Assembly (NCBI GenBank): GCA_963741405.1
Contig: CAVUHX010000037.1
Coordinates: 1 to 64,000, forward strand
Direction: 5' to 3'
Length of the DNA stretch: 64,000 nt
Source of the DNA: Roseiarcus sp963741405
GTDB lineage: Bacteria; Pseudomonadota; Alphaproteobacteria; Rhizobiales; Beijerinckiaceae
The position numbers and the translations under genes were made by a program. Shown one piece after another: positions 53,981 to 61,963 of this stretch. Positions within the stretch are counted from its first letter, which is position 1. Each line of letters opens with the position of its first letter. The notes below the pieces were generated by a model. The model ran no database searches, was not told the origin of the DNA, and saw only the letters and a program-made list of their open reading frames with translations.

Positions 53981-54421
53981 TCACCACCAACCAGGGCCCC
54001 AGCCGCGGCCGCGATCCCAGCCGTTGCCATTGCCCCAGCCGTTGCCGAACATGTCGCTCAGGCCGCCGAAGTCGAAGTTGCCGCTGGCGTGTCCGCGGCC
54101 AGAGCCACGCCCGTAGCCGCGTCCGGAGCCGTAGTAATCGTTGCCGCCGTAGCCGTAAGGGCCATGGCCGCCGTACGGACCGCCGTAGCCGCCGTACGGA
54201 CCCCCGTAGCCACCGTACGGACCGCCGTAGCCGCCGTACGGACCCCCGTAGCCGCCGTACGGACCGCCGTAGCCGCCGTACGGATAGCCGCCGTAGCCGC
54301 CGTAGGGATAGCCGCCATACCCGGGGCCCCCGGGGCCGCCCCATTGTGCTTGAGCCGCGCCGGGCAGCAACAGGGCCGTCGCGAGCGCGGCAGCGGGCAA
54401 GAAAGACTTGAACTGACTCAT
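53981..54421 (-). CDS. Secreted Gly/Tyr-rich protein 2, sulfur-globule-protein-like composition
   Basis: 146 residues. Signal peptide SQFKSFLPAAALATALLLPGAAQA-QW, then seven or so YGGYGGPYGG-type repeats, then a distinct C-terminal module: SGRGYGRGSGRGHASGNF, FGGLSDMFGNGWGNGNGW, DRGRGWGPGWW. The same module ends the neighbouring protein 3. High Gly/Tyr/Trp/Asn, no Cys, and a secretion signal recall the envelope proteins of periplasmic sulfur globules (Sgp) in purple sulfur bacteria. That is a similarity of composition and motif style only, not proven homology. Confidence 0.75.
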   Translation of the reverse strand: MSQFKSFLPAAALATALLLPGAAQAQWGGPGGPGYGGYPYGGYGGYPYGGYGGPYGGYGGPYGGYGGPYGGYGGPYGGYGGPYGGHGPYGYGGNDYYGSGRGYGRGSGRGHASGNFDFGGLSDMFGNGWGNGNGWDRGRGWGPGWW

Positions 54422-54527
54422 GGCATGCTCCATTACCCTGGCGTCGCCGGCGAAGCCCCGATCGGGCTTCGCCGGACGCTATGCTACTCGAGGGCGAGGG
54501 CCCTGCACGGCCCTCGCCGTTCGGTTG

Positions 54528-55097
54528 TCACCACCAGCCCGGGCCCCAGCCGCGACCGCGATCCCAGCCGTTGCCATTGCCCCAGCCGTTGCCGGACAGG
54601 TCGCTGTCGCCGCCGAAGCTGAAGTTGCCGGAGGCGTGCCCGCGGCCCGAGCCACGGCCATAGCCCCGGCCGGAGCCGCTGCCGTAGCCGTCGTAGTCGT
54701 CATAGCCGCCGTAGCCGCCGCGGTACGGACCGTAGCCGCCGCCGTAGGGAGGATAGCCGTAGCCGCCATAGGGCGGCGGCGGATAGCCATAGCCGTAGGG
54801 AGCGCCGTAGCCGTAGCCATAGCCCGGGGGGGGCGGAGGCGGCGGGGGCGCGCCCCAAGCCGGGGCCTGAGCCTCACCCTTGGCCTCGGTCTTCGGGGCT
54901 TCCGTCTGGGCCTGACCCTGCGGCGCAGGCTGCTGTCCGTAACCGGGCGCCGGGCCATAGCCAGGACCCCAGGGCCCGCCCTGATACGGGCCGGGCGGCG
55001 GCGGCGGCTGGTTCTGATTGCCCTGCTGCTGGGCCATCGCCGTCGACGCCAGGCCGGTCAGGCCGGCGACCAGCGCAATCATGCTTAGTCTGTTCAT
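54528..55097 (-). CDS. Secreted Pro/Gly/Tyr-rich protein 3 with shared C-terminal module
   Basis: 189 residues from the ATG at 55097 (NRLSMIALVAGLTGLASTAMA-QQQG signal peptide). The mature chain has a Pro/Gln part (QPPPPPGPYQGGPWGPG), an Ala/Glu/Lys linker (TEAPKTEAKGEAQAP), a poly-Pro run, then PPPYGGYGYPPYGGGYGPYRGG repeats and the module SGRGYGRGSGRGHASGNFSFGG, GNGWGNGNGW, GWGPGWW shared with protein 2. The two ends are near identical at DNA level, so this is a duplicated module joined to different repeats. The role is unknown. Confidence 0.75.
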   Translation of the reverse strand: MNRLSMIALVAGLTGLASTAMAQQQGNQNQPPPPPGPYQGGPWGPGYGPAPGYGQQPAPQGQAQTEAPKTEAKGEAQAPAWGAPPPPPPPPGYGYGYGAPYGYGYPPPPYGGYGYPPYGGGYGPYRGGYGGYDDYDGYGSGSGRGYGRGSGRGHASGNFSFGGDSDLSGNGWGNGNGWDRGRGWGPGWW

Positions 55098-55139
55098 CGT
55101 CCACTCCTCACTCCGGGACAAGGACCGCATTGCGCGGTC

Positions 55140-55673
55140 CTACCAGTTGCGCGGCAGGGCGCCGGATCGCTCCCGCCACCAGTTCCATGTTTGCGAATTG
55201 GTCCACCCGGATAGCGGAGTGCTCCACGGCACAAACATGAAAGGCGTGCTGAGACCCCAGGGATTGAAGGGGTCTGTCGTCGAATTGACCTGACCGAAAG
55301 TCGCGAGCTGCAGCTGACCCTGCGGCAGATCGGCGCTGGGCGCGAAAGGCAGGTAGGGCCTGGGCGAGGCCGGCATCGGCGGCATTGTCGATGCGCCTGG
55401 CGCGTCCAACGCCGGGGGCAGCGCCCCCTCCGGTCCGCCCGACGTCGGCTGCATGAACCCGTAAGCCGGGGTCGGAGCATAAGGACCCGGGCCGTAAACG
55501 GGGGGAGCGCCGTAGGGCTTGGCGGCGTAGGGGCCGGGGGCATAAGATCCAGGCCCCGTGAACTGCGAACCGGAGTCGCCGTCGCTGAGGTCGCCGAAGC
55601 TCGCCGAACGCGCGGCCGGCGCGACCAGGACGGCGGCGGCGCAAATCAGCCCGAAGGTGCGGATTGCGGTCAT
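55140..55673 (-). CDS. Secreted Pro/Tyr-rich protein 4
   Basis: 177 residues. Signal peptide TAIRTFGLICAAAVLVAPAA, cleaved near ARS-A, then GPGSYAPGPYAAKPYGAPP-type repeats and a better ordered C-terminus: PQGQLQLATFGQVNSTTDPFNPWGL, STPFMFVPWSTPLSGWTNSQTWNWWRERSG. Its ATG overlaps the RND pump's stop by four bases, so its synthesis is coupled to the pump, suggesting a periplasmic partner of the export complex. No known family recognised. Confidence 0.75.
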   Translation of the reverse strand: MTAIRTFGLICAAAVLVAPAARSASFGDLSDGDSGSQFTGPGSYAPGPYAAKPYGAPPVYGPGPYAPTPAYGFMQPTSGGPEGALPPALDAPGASTMPPMPASPRPYLPFAPSADLPQGQLQLATFGQVNSTTDPFNPWGLSTPFMFVPWSTPLSGWTNSQTWNWWRERSGALPRNW

Positions 55674-58600
55674 CCCGAGTCTCCTTCCAAATTGTTGATT
55701 TCCGCCTCGCTGTCGTCCGTTCCCGGGGTCGATCCGGGGTCGGCGCCCGTCTTCGCGCCGACTGCGGGCTTCCTCGCCGTGCTCCTGCGGCCCTTGCGCG
55801 GCGCGCGGCTGGGCTCTCCGTCGGCGGGTTCGGCCTGAGGCGCCGGAGGCGCGACTGCGACCCCTTCGTCATCGCTCTCGCGCTTCGGCCGTGGCTGCCA
55901 GCCGGGCGGAACCGACGTGAGTTCGGGCGCGCCGGTCGGAGCCGTCGTCTCCCCTTCACTCTTTCGCATCAGGCGCGGCGGACGACCGGACGCGATCTCG
56001 GAGGCCCGATCCGCGGTCACAACGGGTTCGGCTTCGCTCTTGCGGACAAGGCGCGGCGGGCGGCCGGGCGCTGGCGGGGTGGTTTCGCCGGACGAAGGCG
56101 CAGACGCGACGGCTTCCGTTTCGCTCCTGCGCATCAGGCGCGCGGGCCGGCCCGGCGCTGTGGCGACGGGCTGCGCCTCGCCGCCCACGGCGCTTTCATC
56201 GCTCTTGCGGGCGAGGCGTGGCGGACGGGCGCCCGTCGATCCAGCTGCGAACGGAACGGGTTCCCCCCCAGAGCCGCCCGAAGGCGGGCTCGGTCCGGCG
56301 CCGGGGCCGCCGGCATTCGGGCCGTGCGAACCGCCGTGGGGCGGACGGCCGGTGAAATACTTGCGCGCCGAGACGCAGCCGAGGGGGATGACGACCAGCG
56401 TCAGGAACGTCGCCACCAGCGAGCCGAACAGCAGCGAAACGGCCATGCCCTGGAAGATCGGGTCGGACAGCAGAACCATCGAACCGATGACCAGCGCCAG
56501 CGCTGTGATGAGGATCGGTCGCAGGCGCACACGCCCTGCCAAGATTACCGCGTCCGGCACGGCCATGCCTTCGGACACTTTTTCGCGAGCGAACTCGACC
56601 AGCAGAATCGAGTTGCGCACGATGATGCCTGCGAGGGCGATAAAGCCGATCATCGAAGTCGCGGTGAAATCGGCGCCGAGCAGCCAGTGGCCCGGCACAA
56701 TACCGATCATCGTCAGCGGGATCGGCGCCATCACCACGAGCGGCAGGAGGAAGCTGCGAAACTCGGCCACGACCAGGACGTAGATGAGCACCAGCGCCGC
56801 CATGAAGGCGATGCCCATGTCCCGGAAGGTCACGTAGGTGACTTCCCACTCGCCGTCCCATTTGAAGCCGCTCACGTCGGTCCGGTCGGGTCGGCCGAAA
56901 TACGTGCCGTGGATCACTTGATGGTCGGGGGTGACATACTTCTTGAGCGCAGAGTCGACCGCGAGCATGCCGTAGAGCGGAGCCCCGAGCCGCCCAACGA
57001 CGTCGGCGGTAACATATTCAAGCGGCCGCAGATCCTTACGAAAGATCGGCGGGTCCACACGCTGAGGCCTGAATTGGCCGAGTTCGCTCAGCGGCACCGT
57101 CGTGCCGGCCTGGGTGCGCACAGGCAGTACGAGCAAGTTGCCGAGATTGACGCGCGTTGCGAGCGGGACCTGGAGGAGAATGACCGCCTGCTCAAGGTTT
57201 CGCGGTCGATGAAGCGCCCCCACTTCGAAGCCGCCGGTCGCCATCGCCAGCTCCCGATTCACGTCTTCGACCGAGACGCCGAACATCTTCGCCCGCTGCA
57301 GGTCGACGTGAAATTCGATCTGGTCGTAGGGCTGCTCCATGTAGGTGCCCACGTCGGCGATGTCCGGCGTGGCCTTCAGGACCTGCATCACCTTCTGAGC
57401 CACCTCGCGCCGGATCTCTGGCGTCGGGCCATAAAGCTCAACCACCATCGGCGCGAGCACGGGCGGTCCGGGCGGCGCCTCGGCGATCGTCAATCGAGCA
57501 TGCGCGGCCGATGCGATCGGCGTAAGAAGAGACCGGATCTGGGTCGCGACCTCGTGGCTGGAGCGCTCGCGTTGGTCCTTCTCCTTGAGCTGGACGGCGA
57601 TATCGCCCTGCCAGGGCCGCTGGCGCATGAAGTAGTGACGGACGAGCCCATTGAAGTTGAACGGCGAGGGCGTGCCGACGTAGGTCTGATACGCGATCAC
57701 TTCGGGCACCGCCTTCATCACGTCGCCGATCTGATGCGCGAGGTTGGTCGTGGCGAAAAGATCGGTGCCCTCCGGCATGTCGATGACGACCTGCAACTCC
57801 GACTTGTTGTCGTAGGGCAGCATCTTGAACGCGACCATTTCGAGCGGGAACATCGCCACCGCCCCGAGCATTGCCGCGATGATCGCGAAGAGCGTGATTA
57901 TGCCGAGAGGCCGCGAATTCATGATGGGCGTGATGATGCGCCCGTAGGCGCCGCCGATCACCCTCGCCTGGCGGTGCTCCGCTTCGGCCGACCGCCGCAA
58001 TCCGGCCATGTCCGGCTTCACCCGCGCCGCCAGCCACGGCACAAATACGAACGCTGCGAACAGCGAGAACACCATCGCTGCCGACGAGAGCACCGGAATC
58101 GGCAGCATGTACGGACCCATCATGTCCGTGACGAAGCCCATCGGCAGAAGCGCCGCGACGACAGTGAACGTTGCGAGGATCGTCGGGTTGCCGACCTCGT
58201 CGACCGCGTCGGCGGTCAGGTCGTCGTCGGTTCGGCCGGCCTCGAGCCATCGCCGATAGATGTTTTCGACCACGACGATCGCGTCGTCGACGAGAATGCC
58301 GATGGCGAACACGAGCGCGAACATCGAAACCCGGTTGATCGTGAACTTCAGCACATAGGCCACGGCCAGAGACATGAGCAGCACGGCCGGAATCGTGACG
58401 AGAACGATGATCGCCGGACGAACGCCCATGGTCAGGAACGCGAGCACAGTGACGAGCGACGAGACGATAAACAACTTGAAGATGAGGTGCGAGACCTTGT
58501 CATGCGCGGTCGCGCCGTAGTCACGCGAAACGGTGACGGTCACGTCCTGCGGAATCAGGACGCCACGCATCGCCTGCAATTCGTTGAGAATCAATTCCGC

Positions 58601-59584
58601 GACGTCGACGCCGTTGGTGCCGCGCTTCTTGGCGACCGCGACGGTCACCGCCGGCGCGGTCGAAAAGCCGCCGTTCTCGACGCGCACCGAATTGTCGACG
58701 ATGGACTTGGGGTCCGCCTCACCCTGCGTGATCGTCGCGATGTCGCGCAGGAAGACCGGGCGGTTCTGGTCCACGGAAACGACCAGGTTGCCGATCTCCG
58801 CCGGATTCTTGACGAACTCGCCGGTGTAGACGTTGAACGAGCGATTGCCGTCGACAACGTCGCCGCCGGGGAGGCGCTGATTGGCGCTGTCGACTGCTTT
58901 CGCGATCTGGCCGAGCGTCAATCCGTAGGCGGAAATTTTTGAGGGATCGACGTCGATCCGCGCCTGCTCGAGGCTGCCGCCGACGACGAAGCTTTGGCCG
59001 GTGTCCGGCAATGCCTTGAAACGCTGCTCGACGTCGAGGCCGAGCTTCCGCAGTTGCACGCGATCGAGCGTGGTGGAGGAGAGCGTGACAGTGACGACGG
59101 GCACATCGTCGATGCTCTTGGGCTTCACCAAAGGCGGCAGCACGCCTTTGGGAATCAGGTCCATGTGCGATTGCAGCTTGTCATAGAGCTTGACGAGCGA
59201 TGGCTCCATCTGTTCGCCGACCTCGAAGCGAACGGTGACCATCGCCAGGCCTTCATGCGACACCGAATAGACGTGCTTGACCCCGGATATTTCGGACATC
59301 AGCCGATCGAGCGGCTCGGAGATGAGGTTGGCGACTTCGCTGGCGGAGGCGCCGGGATAGGCGACCAGGATATCGACCATCGGCACGGAGATCTGCGGGT
59401 CCTCCTCGCGGGGGGTGACCAGCATTCCGAGAGTGCCGATGAGGAAGAACGCGACGAGCAGGAGGGGGGTCAGCGGTGATTCGATGAACGTCGCAGCCAC
59501 ACGTCCGGCGATGCCCCAGCGCTTGGGGCTCGGCGCATCGGCGACAGGAGGCCCCGACGGGTCGGTGTGTGTCGTGTCGGTCAT
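55670..59584 (-). CDS. RND-family efflux pump subunit with long repeat-bearing C-terminal tail
   Basis: 1304 residues against the usual 1030-1080. Residues 1-1080 are a standard RND permease: first helix LTPLLLVAFFLIGTLGML, the signature loop TPREEDPQISVPMVDILVAYPGAS, twelve helices, and the proton-relay Asp pair in FAIGILVDDAIVVVENIYRR. The last 223 residues are cytoplasmic and disordered, with five copies of a PPRLxRKSExE-type unit (55859-56230), then a Lys/Arg-rich and an acidic end. It exports a small molecule from the inner membrane or periplasm together with the membrane fusion protein encoded just upstream. No outer-membrane channel gene is present here. A large open frame on the opposite strand is a GC-bias shadow. 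Confidence 0.92.
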   Translation of the reverse strand: MTDTTHTDPSGPPVADAPSPKRWGIAGRVAATFIESPLTPLLLVAFFLIGTLGMLVTPREEDPQISVPMVDILVAYPGASASEVANLISEPLDRLMSEISGVKHVYSVSHEGLAMVTVRFEVGEQMEPSLVKLYDKLQSHMDLIPKGVLPPLVKPKSIDDVPVVTVTLSSTTLDRVQLRKLGLDVEQRFKALPDTGQSFVVGGSLEQARIDVDPSKISAYGLTLGQIAKAVDSANQRLPGGDVVDGNRSFNVYTGEFVKNPAEIGNLVVSVDQNRPVFLRDIATITQGEADPKSIVDNSVRVENGGFSTAPAVTVAVAKKRGTNGVDVAELILNELQAMRGVLIPQDVTVTVSRDYGATAHDKVSHLIFKLFIVSSLVTVLAFLTMGVRPAIIVLVTIPAVLLMSLAVAYVLKFTINRVSMFALVFAIGILVDDAIVVVENIYRRWLEAGRTDDDLTADAVDEVGNPTILATFTVVAALLPMGFVTDMMGPYMLPIPVLSSAAMVFSLFAAFVFVPWLAARVKPDMAGLRRSAEAEHRQARVIGGAYGRIITPIMNSRPLGIITLFAIIAAMLGAVAMFPLEMVAFKMLPYDNKSELQVVIDMPEGTDLFATTNLAHQIGDVMKAVPEVIAYQTYVGTPSPFNFNGLVRHYFMRQRPWQGDIAVQLKEKDQRERSSHEVATQIRSLLTPIASAAHARLTIAEAPPGPPVLAPMVVELYGPTPEIRREVAQKVMQVLKATPDIADVGTYMEQPYDQIEFHVDLQRAKMFGVSVEDVNRELAMATGGFEVGALHRPRNLEQAVILLQVPLATRVNLGNLLVLPVRTQAGTTVPLSELGQFRPQRVDPPIFRKDLRPLEYVTADVVGRLGAPLYGMLAVDSALKKYVTPDHQVIHGTYFGRPDRTDVSGFKWDGEWEVTYVTFRDMGIAFMAALVLIYVLVVAEFRSFLLPLVVMAPIPLTMIGIVPGHWLLGADFTATSMIGFIALAGIIVRNSILLVEFAREKVSEGMAVPDAVILAGRVRLRPILITALALVIGSMVLLSDPIFQGMAVSLLFGSLVATFLTLVVIPLGCVSARKYFTGRPPHGGSHGPNAGGPGAGPSPPSGGSGGEPVPFAAGSTGARPPRLARKSDESAVGGEAQPVATAPGRPARLMRRSETEAVASAPSSGETTPPAPGRPPRLVRKSEAEPVVTADRASEIASGRPPRLMRKSEGETTAPTGAPELTSVPPGWQPRPKRESDDEGVAVAPPAPQAEPADGEPSRAPRKGRRSTARKPAVGAKTGADPGSTPGTDDSEAEINNLEGDSG
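55859..56230 (-). repeat. Five-copy peptide repeat in the RND tail
   Basis: The units read ARPPRLARKSDESAV, GRPARLMRRSETEAV, GRPPRLVRKSEAEPV, GRPPRLMRKSEGETT and GWQPRPKRESDDEGV, spaced 27-30 residues apart by Pro/Ala/Gly linkers. Basic then acidic residues around a Ser suggest a short docking or phosphorylation motif. Confidence 0.85.
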
Positions 59585-59608
59585 GACGCGCGTCCCCTTG
59601 TCATGACG

Positions 59609-60895
59609 TCACGGCTGGCCTGAAGCAGCTTCGCCAGTCTTGAGATCGGGCGGCGGATTGACGAGCACCCGCTCTCCGGCGCGCAGGCCCGAAAGAACGG
59701 CCGTGCGGTCGCCCATCGAGTCCCCGAGGCGCAGCACGCGCATCTCGACGCCGTGACCAGTCGAAACGAAGGCGACCGGGAGGCTGCCGCGGTAGGCGAT
59801 CGCGTTGGTCGGGACTGCGGGCGTCAGCACGGATGGGCTGCCGCCGCCGGCCTGGGCGATCCAGGCCCTGGCATACATTCCCGGAGCGACTGCGGCTCCG
59901 GAAGGCAGCGCCAGTTTCACGGTGACAGTCCGCTGGGGGCCTTCGGCCGCGGGATAGATCTGTCTGACGGTCGCCCAGAGATTGGCGCCGTTGACGGTCA
60001 CCGGGACGGGGTCGTTGAGCTTCACCTGCGCGACTTGCGCGACCGGCACCTCGAGCCGAACGTCGAGCGCGTCGACGTCGCCGATGTCGGCGATCGGCTG
60101 GCCCGGCTGAACAGAGTCGCCGAGCCGCACGAACCGGCGCAGAATGACGCCCGCCCGCGGCGTGATTGCGCGCCGGTCGCGCGCCCGGGCGTCGAGTTCG
60201 TCAAGGTGCGACTGCGACCCGACCAGGCCCGCGAGCTGGCGTTCGTAGTCGGCGCGCGCGTTGTTGATCGCAGGATAGGAGCGCTGCGACTGCTGCTGCG
60301 TCATCAGCGGCATGTTCGAGCCGCCGAAGGGCGAATAGGGGGTGGCGCTCGCGCCCGGCATCATCCCGCCCATGAACGATTGCGCCATATTGTAAAATGG
60401 CGTGAACGAGCGCTCGTAGGCGTCATAGGCCGGGCCACCCATCGGCGACGTCGTCGGCTGGCCGTACAGGCGGTGATAGAGCTGGGTCTGGGCGTTCTCC
60501 GACGCGACGGTGTCGGAGGTCAGATTGGCCCAGGCGGCGCGATATTCAGGCCGCAGCGCATCGTCGTCGAGCGAGGCGACAACCTGCCCCGCGCCCACGC
60601 GGTCGCCTTCCTGTCCGGCGGTATAGACGATGCGGCCCGGCGCCTGCGCGGTCAGCCGGACGACGTCGCGCGCCTCGACATATCCGCCGAGTTCGACCCG
60701 CGCGGCCGCGGGCATATCCGTCACCTCGACGCCCAGCGCCTCGGGGGAGGCGTAGAACTGGGGCGCCGAAGCCGACGGCTGCTGGGGCGGCGGCGCCCGG
60801 AAGAACCACGAAGCGATGATTCCTCCAACGACGGCCGCGACCAGCAGCGAGACAAATCTTCCGATCGAAGACAACATCCCTACGCCCCGCATCAA
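59609..60895 (-). CDS. HlyD-type membrane fusion protein with unusual Met/Pro/Tyr-rich insert
   Basis: 428 residues. One N-terminal membrane helix (FVSLLVAAVVGGIIASWFF), then the half-lipoyl and barrel domains: VELGGYVEARDVVRLTAQAPGRIV, GDRVGAGQVVASLDD, ITPRAGVILRRFVRLGDSVQPGQPIADIG, LDVRLEVPVAQVAQVKL and an extended barrel to the end. Between the lipoyl halves, where a long helical hairpin is usual, residues 143-207 instead are rich in Pro, Met, Tyr and Gly (PMGGPAYDAYERSF, NMAQSFMGGMMPGAS, NMPLMTQQQ). It links the RND pump to an outer channel. It starts 56 bases after the SCP2-like gene and ends 24 bases before the pump. Confidence 0.88.
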   Translation of the reverse strand: MMRGVGMLSSIGRFVSLLVAAVVGGIIASWFFRAPPPQQPSASAPQFYASPEALGVEVTDMPAAARVELGGYVEARDVVRLTAQAPGRIVYTAGQEGDRVGAGQVVASLDDDALRPEYRAAWANLTSDTVASENAQTQLYHRLYGQPTTSPMGGPAYDAYERSFTPFYNMAQSFMGGMMPGASATPYSPFGGSNMPLMTQQQSQRSYPAINNARADYERQLAGLVGSQSHLDELDARARDRRAITPRAGVILRRFVRLGDSVQPGQPIADIGDVDALDVRLEVPVAQVAQVKLNDPVPVTVNGANLWATVRQIYPAAEGPQRTVTVKLALPSGAAVAPGMYARAWIAQAGGGSPSVLTPAVPTNAIAYRGSLPVAFVSTGHGVEMRVLRLGDSMGDRTAVLSGLRAGERVLVNPPPDLKTGEAASGQP

Positions 60896-60951
60896 CGCTT
60901 ACTCGAACGCTTACTCGGCACTTCTCGCGCGGCGACGCGCGAGGGAGCCCG

Positions 60952-61356
60952 TTACGTCCTCGGAACAGTTCCCATCGCGGTGAAGCTCTTGATGAACGGC
61001 CCCGCCATCGCGGGATTCTTGACCATCGCGCCATAGTCGCCGACCACGAACTTCAGCTTGCCGGTGGTGTAGGCCATGCCGAGGCCCATCATTCCGATCC
61101 CGGACTTGCACCATTTCTCCCAGTCGGCGGGGGCGGCGCGCAGGTCCCAGTTCAGAGTTTCGCCGGCATAGGCTCCGGCCGAGGTCACGTACCCGTTCTC
61201 GACCTTGATCGCCCCGCGCGGCTTCGGTTCGCCATCGAACCCGTAGCCGATGACGGAATTGAAGCCGATCTTGGCGAGAGCGTCCCCCAGATCCTTGTCG
61301 TCGTTCCAGGCGTTGCCGAAATCGACCATCCAATCATCAGAAAACAGCGCTGACAT
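60952..61356 (-). CDS. SCP2-like (sterol carrier protein fold) protein
   Basis: 134 residues, no signal peptide. DWMVDFGNAWNDDKDLGDALAKIGFNSVIGYGFDG, GYVTSAGAYAGETLNWDLRA, WEKWCKSGIGMMGLGMAYTTGKLKFVVGDYGAMVKNPAMAGPFIKSF (read as family blocks) follow the SCP2 pattern: a helix-strand lipid-binding pocket ending in the conserved L-x-x-GDY/F segment. It would bind a hydrophobic small molecule or acyl chain in the cytoplasm. I start at the ATG at 61356 with GGAGGAGAGA directly upstream. It is the first gene after the 61.48-kb promoter and so heads the export cluster. Confidence 0.8.
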   Translation of the reverse strand: MSALFSDDWMVDFGNAWNDDKDLGDALAKIGFNSVIGYGFDGEPKPRGAIKVENGYVTSAGAYAGETLNWDLRAAPADWEKWCKSGIGMMGLGMAYTTGKLKFVVGDYGAMVKNPAMAGPFIKSFTAMGTVPRT

Positions 61357-61428
61357 TCTCTCCTCCTCAGTCGGCGAACCGGCCCCGTTTCCTCGATTTC
61401 CTGGCGCCGTCGCCAATGGCTTATATTA

Positions 61429-61502
61429 GAATGTTCACATATTCGTAGATTTGAATATATTCATATACCGCTGCGTCCGTCAACTCCGAATAGTGAACAT
61501 TT
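61429..61502 (-). promoter_or_regulatory. Promoter and nested palindromic operator of the SCP2-MFP-RND cluster
   Basis: On the minus strand a -35 TTGACG (61478-61483) and a -10 TATATT (61454-61459) are 18 bases apart, about 100 bases before the SCP2-like ATG. The palindrome ATATTC-GTAGATTT-GAATAT (61439-61458) covers the -10 and has the form ATTC-N8-GAAT reported for the SqrR sulfide/persulfide repressor. A wider inverted repeat flanks it: AATGTTCAC at 61430-61438 and GTGAACATT at 61493-61501. The region is sharply AT-rich against its surroundings. Confidence 0.68.
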
Positions 61503-61963
61503 CGTTAAGTGCGTCAATTTGACTTTCATTTTTTGGTTAACCGCAACGCCCAGCCGGTCGCCAATTGTGGTGAACATGCGTTACCTCCGGACGGGTTCTG
61601 GCCCCGCTGACGAGGCGATTGGAATCTCATGGAATGTAGGATTCTCTCGACCCGGTGGGATGAGGCGAATCGACGCCATTCCGTGTCTGGAGATCAGCCC
61701 TCAGGCTTGCTTGCGCCGCTATCGCTTCCACGCGACCAGCGCTTTCATCGCGCTTCGGCGCCCCAATCGACACGGCGGTCGATACCGCGAAGATTGAATT
61801 CGGCCGAAGGCCCGATGGGGCCAGGCGAGTGCGCCGCCAAGCGTTGAGGACACGCGTCGCGCACGTGTAGCGATCAAATTTCATTTTCAACGCCCAGCGC
61901 AGGAACGCCTCGCGGGTTGCTGAGTTTCCGGTTTTCGACGCCGGGCAGTGCAGGAGACCCACC
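61503..61963. other. Intergenic, no gene seen
   Basis: A 460-base gap between the divergent SCP2-like and GT4 genes. Short frames exist but lack motifs. It presumably holds the promoter of the GT4 gene; no clear consensus was found. Confidence 0.5.

Noticed and set aside
53288..54400. Short tandem repeats that could suggest a CRISPR array
   Set aside because: The repeats have no unique spacers of even length and encode in-frame Gly/Tyr/Pro repeats after signal peptides.
55664..58942. A 1092-codon open frame on the plus strand
   Set aside because: It lies wholly opposite the RND pump gene, has no family motifs and is rich in Arg/His/Asp as expected of an antisense frame in high-GC coding DNA.
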